Source: Dryococelus australis
Taxonomy: Eukaryota; Arthropoda; Insecta; Phasmatodea; Phasmatidae
Direction: 5' to 3'
Length of the DNA: 64,000 bases
Assembly: GCA_029891345.1 (NCBI GenBank)
Contig: CM057006.1
Span: 45,915,056 to 45,979,055, forward strand
Shown here: positions 23,818-36,006 of the stretch, one piece after another
How positions within the stretch are numbered: the first letter of the stretch is position 1
How the letters are laid out: every line of letters starts with the position of its first letter
Made by a program: the position numbers and the translations under genes
The notes under the pieces: model-generated
Told to the model about the DNA's origin: nothing
Databases searched by the model: none
What the model saw: only the letters and a program-made list of their open reading frames with translations

Positions 23818-24010
23818 CTGTGGCATCGTCCGGCACGAGGCCCACATACGAACATCCGGGGTGACCCGGCCGGGAATTGAACCCGGTTCGCCTCGGGGTT
23901 CTTCCGTTTGTCACGCCCTTTAATTCCGGCGTACCTCCATACTCACCTCAATCACCCTCATCGGCTCTCAAGACCTCGCTGATACGTGCCGCCACACACT
24001 CTTCACGTAT
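23818..24010. mobile_element. tRNA-derived SINE with inverted 5' part
   Basis: Up to about 23897 the sequence is the SINE head on the minus strand (GGAATTGAACCCGG, the B box reversed). From there it is the SINE body on the plus strand (ACGCCCTTTAATTCCGGCG, AAGACCTCGCTGATACG). A head-to-head join inside one copy fits the twin-priming inversions known for LINE-driven retrotransposition. Confidence 0.75.
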
Positions 24011-24499
24011 TCGGCGGGGGACTCCCCACCGAATTCCTCCAGGTGCGAGAAGGGTTGCCTTCTCACTAGGCCATGCTATTGCTACCACTGTACCCTTCGT
24101 TTGCGATTCAACCGGAAACAGTAGGTCCTAGAGAGTCGCAACAAGGGCGGCTTGTTTGCTACATACATCGTCCTGCTTCATCCCATGGCATCCAAAATCA
24201 ATTTAACCTCGCGGTGTACGTGTTGCATGCAATCAAAGGGAGCCAACCCCTGTTATTTACATTATGGGGGTGTGTACGACGGACTATATCTACCGTGTAT
24301 CCAAGATTTTGGTTTACTTGCTCCGTATACCAATTTGTGTTCGTCTAACGCAAATACTTTGCGTAATATCCCACGTAATGTCCTTGGCGCCCACTACCTT
24401 TAGGGGCTGCTACAGCCCTTATTATTTGATACGAACCATGGATGTACTATATCAATCTTCCTCTTTTCCGATCACGAATCACGTACCCGAGTTTGTACA

Positions 24500-24698
24500 C
24501 GTGTTTCCTATACACGCTGTAGTTGCATGTTCTGTCACTACATTTACTATCAACTATCTAACTCGAGCTGATATCGCAATAGTGTAATCGCGACTGTGCG
24601 ACAGTGACTATCGTCCAGTTTACACGGCGATAGTAATGCGAGAGTAACTCTTGCGATAGGAAATATTGCGATTTACTATCGCCGTGTAAACGGGCCCT
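24500..24698 (-). mobile_element. Harbinger-like MITE, one end only
   Basis: Matches the right third of 28748-29369: TTTACTATCAACTATCTAAC, TTACACGGCGATAGTAATGC and the terminus CGTGTAAACGGGCCC. The rest of the element is missing. Confidence 0.75.
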
Positions 24699-25544
24699 AT
24701 GAGACTGATCGGCAGCTTTGCCAATGCTTATTTTAATTTTTACCCGCATGTGGAAGCTAAAATGCCCGCTTTTACCCCCAAGTCTGCAAGAAAAAATTTG
24801 GTGGGAAAATAATTAAAAATGCCTTAAAAATACTAAATAAAGATCGGTTTAAGTTGAATTTTGTGTATGTAGGAAACGTGTGCATAAAAAAGTGTACTAG
24901 TAAAATGAAGAAAAGAGCGATTTACAGTGACATTCATCTTTGTGAGTCCAACATAACATTTAAAATCAACACATGCACCAGCTCAGCCACTTAAACCATA
25001 GATAACACACAGCAAGTATGTCAACTTGGAAAGTATGTACCTATTTTTTGTGCTGGAATCAAATACAGCATTTGTTACAATGCACTGGTATGCAATGTAT
25101 GGAACTTAAAGAAATTTAAATGGGTCAAGTAGTGGTAAATTTAAATATTTCCCTGATTTCGAAACTTTTTAGGCATGTCTCTTAGAAGAATACCCTCATT
25201 TTACCAGACACTGGTAAATACCCACATTTTTAACCACGATTATGAAAAATATCCGAAATTAGAGTAATTACCCGCGCATTGGCAACACTGCCTCCTGGCG
25301 GCCGCCGACTACTGTGTGTCATTAGTTCGCCGACTGCTGCGCTAACGTCACGCCACCTGTTGTTACACTTGGGCTTTGAAGCGCCTCTATAATTCTGACG
25401 CCAGCCAATCAAAGACCTCTGTATTTGACCTAAGCGCAGGTCGGAATTTAAAACTTAAGTACAATTGGTGCACGTTAAATTTTTAACGGTTAGGGTCCTG
25501 TGTGGGGAGGGGAACTCTCGATTTCAGCCCTATAAAAGTCTTGG

Positions 25545-25799
25545 TATAGGCTGTTCACAATAAAGTGAGCACTTCTGAGGCCCTAGTTACTTTTTTCTTT
25601 AAAGGATTAAATATGGCGATCTTTAATCCTTTAGTAGCCTTTTTAAAAAAAAAAAAATTGCCATGCGAGTAATAAACAGTGTGTATATATTCCACCGCAC
25701 TCGGTTAACGTATACGGCTAAAATGAAACACATTTTTGTTGACTAGTATTCCAAATGAGTGGGCTTTCAAAAGTCTCACTTTACCGTGAACAGCCTATA
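25545..25799. mobile_element. MITE family B copy, full length
   Basis: Runs from TATAGGCTGTTCACAATAAA to TTACCGTGAACAGCCTATA. It has the family A terminal repeats but a shorter, different interior (GTAATAAACAGTGTGTATAT, CCGCACTCGG). TA flanks suggest a Tc1/mariner-type TA duplication. Confidence 0.85.
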
Positions 25800-27142
25800 G
25801 CTGCAAGCCATGGCAGTTCCTGGACTTCATGGCTAGATAACATAGTCTTATCTAGCAATAAAGTCCAGGAGCTACTTCTCCCCACTGCTGGCAACTGCGT
25901 AGGCTTTTTAAAATTCGACGTTAATAGTCTCTTTAGCTCATACTTAGTATTGAGCTTATGAGACCCTTAAAGTCAAACTTTAAAGGGACTGTTTACGAGT
26001 TCCCTTTTGTCAGTCAGTACCACGAGTTGAATCTTACGTAAAAAATGTGTGGATTTGTAAAAGCTGTAGCAGTTAATATTTTGTTTTAATTGTTTGTTTT
26101 AATTGCAACACAATAGATTTCGAAGATTATATGTATATTTTATATCTGTAATTTACAGAGCAAAGAGAAGTTTGAAAATATAAATCCACCATCAAACCTG
26201 GTCCTTTCTTTAAAAGAAATACTCGTATCTTCAAAGTAATATTCAGTAAATTTAACGTAGAAAATTTTATGTTTTGCTCTTGGAGACACCTGTTTGTGGT
26301 AAAGGTAAAGAATGTTGCAAATTGTATCTAATAACAGTAATTAATAACACCGGTGATGAGGGTGATGTGGTTTGGGGGGGGGGGGGTAGAATTCCACGGA
26401 AGATTAACGCAAAGAAGAAAATACTTTCCATATTTCGTAGACGCCCGAAGGCAGTTAGCTCCTACGTATGTGGAAAAAATAGTAACAAAGCCATATTCAT
26501 CGTTTTAAAAGAAAACAGCTGCTGGCAATGAGTGCAACTCCATGAATTAACAAGAACACAGGCGATTAATATCTTTAGTTTTTACTGTATTTCGCCTTCG
26601 TATCGCACGAGCCCTCCCTACCTCACAATGGTCGTACTCATCCATAAAAGGTGCGTTTCTGAAACGAAATGTTCGTGTTACTGTGTCCACACCTAGTTAA
26701 TCTCGGCTTGATACTAAGATGGTCGTGCAAGGGCTGTAATTCCGAGCTCTCGAGGATCCAATCGTGTCCAAACTGCCATTCAGTGTTACGTGGACACAAA
26801 TTTTTTAACACGCCACGCTGGATTGAGCATTGCAGAAAAAACACTTTTATATGTGTTTTTAGTGTTTATTACGCAGAAATATTCTGCAGCGATCAGTGTA
26901 ATAATAAAACGAGACGATGAACCTAGATATATCAGTTTATTGCTGAAACGTTGGCTGCAGGAAATTGGAAAAATTTCATAACGTGAATCTTTTGTGGGGG
27001 TTCATATTATTTTCACTTCATATTTATCGAAATCAACGTTTCCATTTTTGCACAATTTCTCCAAATGAACCATTTCCACTCAAATCTATTCCTTCGCAAG
27101 CTATTGTTATTCTCCTATCATTTTACCTTATACAAATTTGAC
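25800..27142. other. Intergenic stretch, no gene seen
   Basis: AT-rich, with a G run at about 26375-26386. Open frames up to 85 codons have no recognisable features. Confidence 0.5.
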
Positions 27143-27702
27143 CTAGGCTGTTCTAGGTAAACTGAGCAATTTTGAAGGACATGCTTAAGATCTACTTGCA
27201 TAAATGCTGTTCACGATAAAGTGAGCACTTTTGAAATGAACCTTTAAAAAAGTCACTGTCCCTGCATATATATTAACGGGAGTACTTAGTGACATGCGTC
27301 CAGTAAAGTTGGTAACACGGGGTGAAAGTAGTTCCATATCTTAGCGTCAATTAAAAAGTGTAAGGTAACCATTTGTGATAGCATAACTTATTCCTTTCGG
27401 TTTCTGTTGTTTTTTCAATACATCGACGAGTAAAACTGAGCAAGATTGTAAAATATTTACTTTTCTAAATATTTCACCGTTTCACTTGACCGACGCATGA
27501 ATAAAGAGATGAGACCCATGTGTACGTAAAGTTTACATAATGCGGATGAATACACAACTTGTATACAAGTAGGTCTTAAGCAGGGTTTTCAGACGTACTT
27601 ATTTGACCGTGAACAGCCTATACGCATTGTACATATTTAAACCAAACGTAAAATTAAAATTGTCATGGACCTAATTACTTTATTCATGCGGTCGGTCAAG
27701 TG

Positions 27703-27714
<12 letters not shown>
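27143..27714 (+). mobile_element. MITE family A copy, interrupted by a second A copy
   Basis: The left part (27143-27200, AGGCTGTTCTAGGTAAACTG to ATCTACTTGCA) continues at 27623 with CGCATTGTACATATTTAAAC and TTTATTCATGCGGTCGGTC. The break in the consensus is filled exactly by another A copy. The right half is lost at a long A-run. Confidence 0.8.
27201..27622 (-). mobile_element. MITE family A copy nested in another A copy
   Basis: Complete copy in reverse orientation, TAAATGCTGTTCACGATAAA to TTTGACCGTGAACAGCCTATA. It splits the host copy within CTACTTGTATGCACG and is flanked by TA. Confidence 0.85.
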
Positions 27715-27737
<23 letters not shown>

Positions 27738-28145
27738 AGAGTAAATATCTCACAAGTGTCCTGACACACACTTGCATTCATTTTAAAAAATTCAAAAAGC
27801 AAAATTAATCATTTTAGTATTTACAAATAATTACTGAAAACATTTTATTCGACCTTCAGACATCAAACTTATTTCTCTCCGCAGCGGTAACCGTTCAAAA
27901 CCGGCGTTCTTGCTTATTTCCATTCAGTGTAACTCACGACCCTGACGTGGTAACGCGGGGATTCAAGTGTTTGTGTATAGAGTTTTTCGAGATATATCGA
28001 TTTAAGTAATAAAAAGTGTATCTTGGACAATATTTATATATAAAAACAGTAAGTAAGTGTACAAATAACTATAAAAATTCAACATGTCGGTCTGAAACCG
28101 CGCAAGAGCCATTTGTAATATCCCCGTGTTCACTTGTGTTTGCAG

Positions 28146-28243
28146 CGAACGCTATAAGCTTCTGAGAACAGAAACGCCAGGACCCAGTCCACGCTGCAGT
28201 GCTGATGACGTGTTTGAGGCTGAATATAACAGAAGCGGCAAAC
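28146..28243 (+). CDS. Orphan coding exon, possibly upstream exon of the CUB-protease gene
   Basis: A 98-nt open segment is bounded by a strong acceptor (CACTTGTGTTTGCAG) and a perfect donor (GTAAGT). Read with two bases supplied by an earlier exon, it gives ERYKLLRTETPGPSPRCSAD then DVFEAEYNRSGK, with no stop, while the other two frames are closed or less plausible. It ends in phase 1, the phase needed by the Cys-rich exon at 38407/38419, so joining is possible across about 10 kb. I recognise no domain, and it might belong to a different gene. Confidence 0.5.
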
Positions 28244-28747
28244 GTAAGTTTCTGGATCCAGTATAGCTTCATTAAAACCGGCTTAGATGTATTCCTTTAA
28301 TCAGACTACACGGGATCTACATGTAACCAACCATAGCTGCATACACTCCATCGTTTTCTTTGTTTCATATAACTTCAATAAAATTCGACAGACATTGTGA
28401 CCAACCTACACAGCATGTGAACCGTAAACCCCCTCATAACTACTGTGTCAGCTGAAGTTTGTTGCGGGATGCGTATTATTATGCTGGCGATCTTTGCGTT
28501 GATAATAGAAGAAAATAGTACTTGGAATTAAAAATCATAATATAGAAATTCAACTATGATTACAACATTTATGGTTAAAATTGTGATAATAGAATAATGT
28601 GAAATTTTGTTTGCGTTAGGGATACCCGATTTTCGCGAGGAGAGCTCACGACCAGTTGTAATTGCGTGACATTTTAACTCAAACCCACTTTCGTGATTGG
28701 GTGATCTAGATGTTACGTGTCTTTGGTGTCTGTTTGCGAATCACTAA

Positions 28748-29369
28748 GGGCGCGTTTAAACGGCGACAGTAGCTATCACGAAAGTGTGACAGTAACTGCC
28801 ATGAAAGGTCCTGTTTACACACACGATCGAAACATGCTGTGATAGTTAACCTCAAAAGGGACATGTCCGACAACACTTGTGTAAATACATCGATAGGCCC
28901 CACATTTATATCATTAGTCAAGAGGTTGATATTTGTTGGGATAGTTACATTTCGTGACAGGATATTGACATGTAAACATATGTTGTTCCCGTGGTTTATT
29001 ATATGTCAATAAATATGGTGTCAGTACTGTCGTGTCATACCTGCATGATAATACACGGCCTGTCATACCGCTACATAGCGTAAGAAACCGCGACAGATAT
29101 TAACAGGATCAAAATAATTCTGCAATGGCACTGTCAAAGTGACCACATGTACACGTTTGTGACCCGCACTATCACGATAGTGATGCTACACGATTTTCAC
29201 TACGATAGTTACACATTCTGTCACATCGGTCACTATCAACTATCTAGTTCGAGCTGCTATCGTGAAGGTGCGTCAGTAACTATCGTGTAGTTTACACGGC
29301 GATAGTAATGCGAGAGTATCTCTCGCGATGGGAACTATCGCGAATTACTATCGGCGTGTAAACGCGCCC
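28748..29369. mobile_element. Harbinger-like MITE, complete (622 bp)
   Basis: Starts GGGCGCGTTTAAACGGCGA and ends GTGTAAACGCGCCC. TAA flanks both sides (28745-28747, 29370-29372). The interior is rich in short inverted CTATCG motifs, so subterminal pairing is extensive. No coding frame. Related copies lie at 24500-24698 and 46847-47480. Confidence 0.85.
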
Positions 29370-29387
29370 TAACGTACATTAAAGGAG

Positions 29388-29545
29388 TAACCTATTTCTG
29401 ATTGGCCAGTCAAGTAAGAAAATATCTTCTCACAAAGAGACGCCGCCAAAAAGCGAAAGAAAAATGCTGGCACGTCCGTAGCGTATTGAAGTCTAGCATG
29501 TATGGTAATCTAAACTTTTCGCAACATTCGGGTGTCCCTAGTCGT
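29388..29545 (+). repeat. Dispersed repeat shared with the right edge of the window
   Basis: Matches the reverse complement of about 63855-64000: GGCCAGTCAAGTAAGAAAAT, CTTCTCACAAAGAGACGCC, GTAGCGTATTGAAGTCTAGC and TTCGGGTGTCCC. Confidence 0.7.
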
Positions 29546-30059
29546 AGAGCAAGGGCTTTAAAAACATTTAGAAATATTACGGTAGAGCCTGCTGACATTA
29601 CGGCGGTTATGTGAAATGTCTCCACCCGTCAGGTGAAATGACATTTCTAGATTGAGCACTCTTCCGTCATAATTTTGTCTCGATACGAGAATTCCTTGCT
29701 GGTGCAGATATTTATTTTTGTACTTGCGTATTTCATCACATGTAGTTCGTCGTAGGTTGCTTTTTAGAACAGTCCTAACTAAAATTAATCATCGACACGT
29801 TTCTGTTCGCTTTGTAAAACAGTTTGTTCTTTGCTGAGGTCCACCATTTTCCTTGATTACCGCGAAGCGCGAGTGACAAAGTATTTACTTTGTGAAGCTT
29901 GAAATTGTTGGTGTTTTGTTGACTGAATAAGTCAGAAAATTAATTATTTCGTATTAGTGGCCGACAAAAGTGATTTTGATGGAGTAATCATCCAAAGCTC
30001 GCAATGTGTTTAGGAATTGCAAAACGAAGAGTAAGTTTGTGTATTTCGTGAGAAATTTT

Positions 30060-31385
30060 TTTTTTTCTGTGCGTGACAGAAACGAGTGGCCCTGGAAGGT
30101 ATGCGGGCGAGCTGAAATGAGGAGGCGGCATGGTGTCTGGGCCGGCGGTCGAGGACATGCTATAGTGCAAAAAAAAAACATTTACTCATATTTCTACACA
30201 ATCACTAAAAACATGTCGTACGTAAAAGTGTTTTTTTTTTTTTTTAATAATGATTACAAAAAGACGACCTTGGGAATAGACTTAGTTATATCTTGCGCTC
30301 AATAAAATTATTATCCAGTCAAAGTAATTCGCAGTTGCATAAGCGCAAGCAAAAATTAATTTCATCTCTAAAAATCAGCTAAAAAAATCGAATCAGCACG
30401 GACACACAAACAGATAAACATTCATATTAAATATATATTGAGTATTTACTCGCTAAGTCATTTAGGCTATCTGGCAGTAAACAGGAAATTGAACACCCAT
30501 GGTGTCGAAGGCCTATAGTTTTATCTTCAGGTAATAAATTTAATAGGAGATTTAATAAAATGAACCATACTAATCATTCACGGAATGAAATCAACTATCT
30601 GTCTGCAAAATCTTCATAATGGCAGCGCAAGTTCTGAGTTAGAATCACTGTTGTTAATTGATGCTGCACCATCTGAGGACACTTCACTGTCGTCGTCGCC
30701 CAAGTTAATTACTATGCTGTCTATCACACCAGTAATAAGTCCACCCTCTCGCCAGTATTCGTCTTCGACGTTTTCAACATGGCTGCAATATCCTGCCCAA
30801 GTCTTTCTCTTGTAACTGGCGAGATTGAAGTTTCAGTTATTTCCTTCATCTTCGTAAGAGACAAGCCGCCCGTCAAATTTCCGCCTCTAGCTAGCCTCTT
30901 GATTTTACTCCATGCTAGTTCGATCGCATTTAAATCACACGCATGAGGCGGAAGTCTGAGAACTGAAAAGCCGCGCGGCGAGTTGCTCGATTTGCTGGTA
31001 ATGATAGAACCCGCTGTTTCGCTTCGTCATCGCACTTCTCTACTACAGTACTTATGATTTCGCGTCCCTCGCTGTAAATTACTTTCCCCTTTTTTACTTG
31101 AAGCCATAGCCGGAAAGATAAACTAACCCATAAATTTTCTAAAGAAAAAAAATGTCCACAATCATGCAAGCACGATTTGCTAATGTTCTGATCGTTCACT
31201 GACAGAACTCACGTTTCAACAGAACCTCGGTAACGTTGGAACGCGGGATCGATGCTTGCGTGCACGACTTTACTACTGTCTGGCGACAGGTAGTAAAGAC
31301 TGCTACTACGACCAGGTTTCCCAGGAATTCTCCAGCCCCACCTACCCCGCCGCCAGGGCCACTCGTTTCTGTCACGCGCATTAAT
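30060..31385. mobile_element. Tc1/mariner-superfamily DNA transposon, internally deleted
   Basis: An inverted repeat of about 25 bp bounds the region: GCGTGACAGAAACGAGTGGC at 30071 and its complement at about 31353-31378. It contains the remains of a minus-strand transposase. The exact outer ends and target duplication could not be fixed. Confidence 0.6.
30614..31107 (-). pseudogene. Transposase remnant with its N-terminus joined to its C-terminus
   Basis: The minus strand opens MASSKKGKVIYSEGREIIS, a helix-turn-helix-like start (31107 to about 30975). It then jumps into LPPHACDLNAIELAWSKIKR, which is the C-terminal NPIE-type motif carrying the last acidic residue of DDE/DDD transposases of the Tc1/mariner superfamily. 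The core with the first two acidic residues is gone. A further frame change separates this from TWAGYCSHVENVEDEYWREG and an acidic tail ending LALPL. A single-base shift lies near 30800. It cannot be active. Confidence 0.75.
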
Positions 31386-33293
31386 TGTTGTTTTCCTTCA
31401 AAAACTTTGTTTTACCCTAATTTATTTTATTCAAACTAACGATTTTTACGTGCGAAGTTAGATTTCCTGAAAAAAAGTTAATTTTTTTTTTTTAATTTCG
31501 CACATCGGTATTAACAGTGACGCATTTATTTCGTTTTGTTCTTGCACGGGGCCTGAATGAACGCCCTTTTAGCATAGTTCATTATATCGAAAAACCCAAC
31601 AATTTTTGTGTATGTAGTATTTCTCGCGTGGATACGAAATGTGACACATTTATCGCATTTGGTTCTTTCGATGAAGTTAAAACTAGTCATAGCAAATTGA
31701 TGTTATTTTTTTACGAACAAAATTTTACACTGAATCATCAAAACAATAAGTTCCAATTGTCAATTGCAATCGCTAAACAATACGGTAAACTAGAGTCCCT
31801 TACCCCACCAATAAAATAAACAGAACACTAACTAATATATTATGTGGTCATTACAAAAATAAAACAGTTGGGAATGGCAACCAGCTACAGTAGCCTAGGC
31901 TGAAGTTGTCACGTCTTCCGATGCCTGCCATTGGATTGGTAGTCTGTTTACAAAAATCGTTTTCTTCGCCGACAGAACAGCTGCGGAGGAGAGATACATC
32001 GTGGCCGCATTACTTTTTAGAGAACTGTCGAAATTTGCTGAAGTTTATACGAAATTGAGAATGGTCCTTTATTTCTGTTGAGTTGCGCACAGACATGTTT
32101 GGGGAGGATTAACAGCGATGTGCATCGACCGGCTGCTGTTCCAAAAAGGAAAGAAAATCAGTGATTAGGAGGGGGTCGTAGGTATTACCACTAAGGTGAA
32201 TTTCCAGTGAATAGCATTTTTATTCTTATCTTCACCGAAGGGGCGAGGAAGTAAGAAGGTATATATAAACGTCTTCACTGATGTTTCAATTTTTTTTATA
32301 AGTTTCTCCTCCCTCCAGCAGCTAATAAACTCGACAGCCATGTTTATGAAATGTATAGTTAAGGGCTAATACTTTTAAAGGCTTCGCAACCGTGCTGAGA
32401 TAAACTTATCGTTTAACTAGCTAGTGGTTCGTTTGATTTATACTTTGATTAATTTAGGATGGATAAATATATATTTGAAAAACGAGTCATGGCTGTTCTA
32501 TTTACTTATAAAAAGGTCAGTCCTGCATAGGTTGATTTTATATGTAAGCTATCGCACGGTTGGCTTGTGGCCCTTATACATGAATCGATCTTTTGACGAA
32601 ACTCTTTCACCAGTATAACGATACGAAACTCGAAAAAGTGAATGACAGGCTATTTCTTTCTTCACTCTGTGTACCCGAATACATAAGCCTAGTTGGGGGA
32701 AAGAAAAAAAAAAAGAGCATTTCCGAGTAAAAACAATTTCTGCCAATTGAGTGCGTGTTATCCAATTGGAACCGAGGACTTGATAAAATCATACAAGCGC
32801 GGTCGTTAATAATTGCTATCATCTCAAATTGCTTCATCAATCCATGTCTTCTCTTCTAGGTCCGTGTCTGTGTGTGCCAGCACCGAGCATAAAGAATGCC
32901 TTTGAAGGTGTGGAGCCTCTGTCAAAATTATCCGCGTTTAAACAATAATTCTCTGACTCCTCACAACGTAGCAAAGGAGTCGTCATCGTATGCTCATAGC
33001 CCTGATGTGCCTTACAGGGAACTATTTTTTCCTACGGTTTTATTTTATATTCTGCAGTTCAGTAACATAGTGGATTCGAATCCCATCATAGGGGCAAAGC
33101 GATTAAAAGTCGCGATGAGAACATTCGAGTGGATTAATAGGGAATGTAGTAATCTGTGCCACAACAGTTGTAACGTTTTAACCTTGGCAATCCTGCAGCA
33201 ACTGTATCATCAAGTGAAGAATAGAAATTAGTAATGCTTCGAGACGTGCGAAATTCGCGTTATCTTCCGGTGAGAAGATGGACTCCACTGCCT
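31386..33293. other. Stretch without a confident gene
   Basis: AT-rich. A 100-codon frame (31517-31819) and a 111-codon frame (32896-33231) lack recognisable motifs. A 48-nt candidate exon at 32860-32907 is discussed under findings. Confidence 0.45.
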
Positions 33294-33722
33294 TATTGGC
33301 TGTTCGCAATAAAATGAGCACTTTTGAAAGCCTTGCTTGAGATCTACTTATATACACGGTGCGTACTCTTCCGCCTTATGTAAAATTAACATTGCCATGG
33401 ACCTCAGCACTTTACTCATGCGTCGGTAGAATGAAACTATGCAATTATTAATAAAGTAAATATTTTACAATTCCGCTCATTCTTACACTTCGATGCATAA
33501 AAAATAAACAGAAAGCGGAAGAAATAATTTAAGCTATCACAAATGGTTACCTTAACACCTTTTATTCGAAGTTAGTATATGGAATTACTTACCATCCAAC
33601 ATTACCAACTTTACTGGACTAAAGTCGCTCAGAGCGCCCATTAAAATATATGCAGGCAGGAGCAGTAACTTTCTTCTAAGGTTCATTTCCATAGTGCTCA
33701 CTTTATCGTGAACAGTCTTTAT
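33294..33722 (+). mobile_element. MITE family A copy, full length
   Basis: TATTGGCTGTTCGCAATAAA to TTATCGTGAACAGTCTTTA, with all interior blocks in order. Confidence 0.9.
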
Positions 33723-34098
33723 AAACACGTTAGCACAATCTGTGGTTTCATTGGACGCTACACTTTAATCAACGACACCTACCTGCTTGATCTCCTTCAA
33801 AGAGATTGGCCACTCCACCGATGAACTCATGTTACTGGCTCAAATGTTCTCCGAGGCGTGTCCGACATACTTCCTGCCAATGACGGAAGTGGTTCACACA
33901 CACACACAAACTTGTAATTATCCAGTCTTTAAACAATAACGCGAATTTTGCAGGTCTCTGGCAATGCTGTGCCCATTCTGATGCTGTGAACCGCGTGCAT
34001 TAAATAAGCTTCTTAACCAAAACTGTACTTGACGATTGTGCCGCTGCGAGCAAAGTGCATTGTGCATTCTTTGTACTACTATACACGCGCCGGCCTAA

Positions 34099-34777
34099 AG
34101 CCCCCGTCACACTATCACATTTCTGCCTTCAACTATATTTGACAATAAAATACGGCCACAAAATTTTTCCTTCCAACAAATTTTATCAAATAATCTTGAA
34201 TATGTTTGAAAATGTGTCACACTGTCAAGTTTTTTTATTGGGCGAATCTAATATGAAATATTATTTAAAAATTATTTTCATAATGAGATGTTGCTTTTAT
34301 TTTTCCATGCGGTCCATTGCAGGAAGAAATGTAAGTAATATTGTAATTCATTTTAGTTTATTTAATAAATTAGAATTTAATAAATAAGATATGTTTCCTA
34401 CACAATGAAATAAATGCCTCAGAGTTCGTAATATTATGTGCAATGTTCACTTAAAATAGTATTCATGCCCAGACAGCTTCTACATAAATTAATCACATTC
34501 AAAACTTACTTCGTTTCAAGCAATTGTTCGTTATTTTAAGTTTCTTGGCGTCAATTTTTGTCGTGCACGATTATGATTGGCTGAGACCGTCAAACATCAA
34601 ATAAATGTTATAACCGATCAAATTTTCAAATGTTTGCTGGAAACTGAAGCCATCCAACTTTCTCGGACAAAAATGGCGGCGTTTATGACGTTTCGATGAC
34701 GTCATGACTGTCCAACTTTATTTGACCAAACTTATTGGAAACAGTTTGACGGAAAAATTTTACAATGTGACAGGGGC
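34099..34777. mobile_element. MITE with TAA duplication (family E), complete
   Basis: Starts AGCCCCCGTCACACTATCAC and ends TGTGACAGGGGCT, flanked by TAA on both sides. The subterminal blocks GTTTGACGGAAAAATTTTAC and ATGGCGGCGTTTATGACG recur inverted at 37045-37640. The TWA duplication again suggests Harbinger-like mobilisation. Confidence 0.75.
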
Positions 34778-34810
34778 TTAAGAACCGAATTGACTCCGCC
34801 TACCCGAGTG

Positions 34811-34812
34811 AA

Positions 34813-34904
<92 letters not shown>

Positions 34905-34918
34905 AGGAGGAGAGAGAG
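34811..34918. repeat. (GA)n microsatellite, about 107 bp
   Basis: Nearly pure GA repeat with a few GG slips. It lies between a family E MITE and a SINE. Confidence 0.97.
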
Positions 34919-35066
34919 ACCAGCTTGAAAAGCACCAACCACAAGTAGCTGGCAGGTGGGCAGACGAATCTGCAGGCACTCCCTCCCACTTGCCGTGATA
35001 CCGTCGTCCATTTGGTTCCTTTCCCGGGAAGAAGTAGCCAGACATTGGCAGACAAGTCCTGAGTTT

Positions 35067-35321
35067 GGGGTCACGGTGGCTGAGCGGTTAGAATGCTTGC
35101 CTCCCACCAAGACGAACCGGGTTCAATCCCCGGCCTGTTCACTCCGAATTTTCGCAAATGGGAATCGTGCCGGACGATACCGCTGGTCGGCAGGTTTTTC
35201 TCGGCGATCTTCCGTTTCCCCTCCGCCCTTTCATTCCGGCGCTGCTCCATATTCACCTCACTTCACACTCATCGGCTCTCGAGATATCGCTGTTAAGAGC
35301 CGTCCAAACCTCTTCACTTCT
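35067..35321 (+). mobile_element. tRNA-derived SINE, full length
   Basis: Head GGGGTCACGGTGGCTGAGCG, B box CGGGTTCAATCCCCGG, body GCCGGACGATACCGCTGG and TTTCATTCCGGCGCTGCTCC, tail near CTGTTAAGAGCCGTCC. Confidence 0.88.
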
Positions 35322-35564
35322 CAAGTTCTATGTTACAACGGTGCCGCTATAATAATTAATTATTTATCAGTAATTTCGTGATCGTTTTCAACTGATTGCG
35401 AGTCACGACTTTTTGTTAAAAAAAAAAAAAAAACTTAGGTATGTGGAAAGAAAATGGATCCAGGAACGTTAAAAAAAAGTTGCGATGATTCGCGTGAAAA
35501 AAGATGGAACTGAGTCCCAAGATCATTCTTCGCCGAATACACACATGCGACGACAAAGCCTGTG

Positions 35565-36006
35565 GTATAGGCTGTTCTCGATAAAATAGGAACTTTTTAA
35601 AGCCCTGGTTAAGATCTACTTGTCTACGTGTTGTGTATTCTTCCGCCACATGTAAGATGAACATTATCATAGGCCTCATCACTTTATTCACGCCTCGGTC
35701 AAATGAAACTGTGGAATTATTAAGAAAGTAAATACTTTACAAATCTGCTCAGTTTTACACTTCGGCGAAAAAAAAAAAAAAAAAAAAAAAAAAAACAGAA
35801 AGCGAAGGAAATAATTTTGTTATCACAAATGGGTATCCAACACTTTTAATTCGAGTTTAAGATATGAAAATGCTTTCCATCCATCGTTATCAACTTTACT
35901 GGGCGAATGTTAGTCAGTGCGCCCATTAAAATATATGCGCGTATGGACAGTGTCTTTGTTCTAAAGTACATTTCTAAAGTGCTCACTTTATCGTGAACAA
36001 CCTTTA
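35565..36006 (+). mobile_element. MITE family A copy, full length
   Basis: TATAGGCTGTTCTCGATAAA to TTATCGTGAACAACCTTTA. The interior A-run is expanded to about 28 bases. Confidence 0.9.

Noticed and set aside
34732-35110. Long Leu/Ser-rich frames on the minus strand
   Set aside because: They are translations of the GA microsatellite and neighbouring SINE, not a gene.
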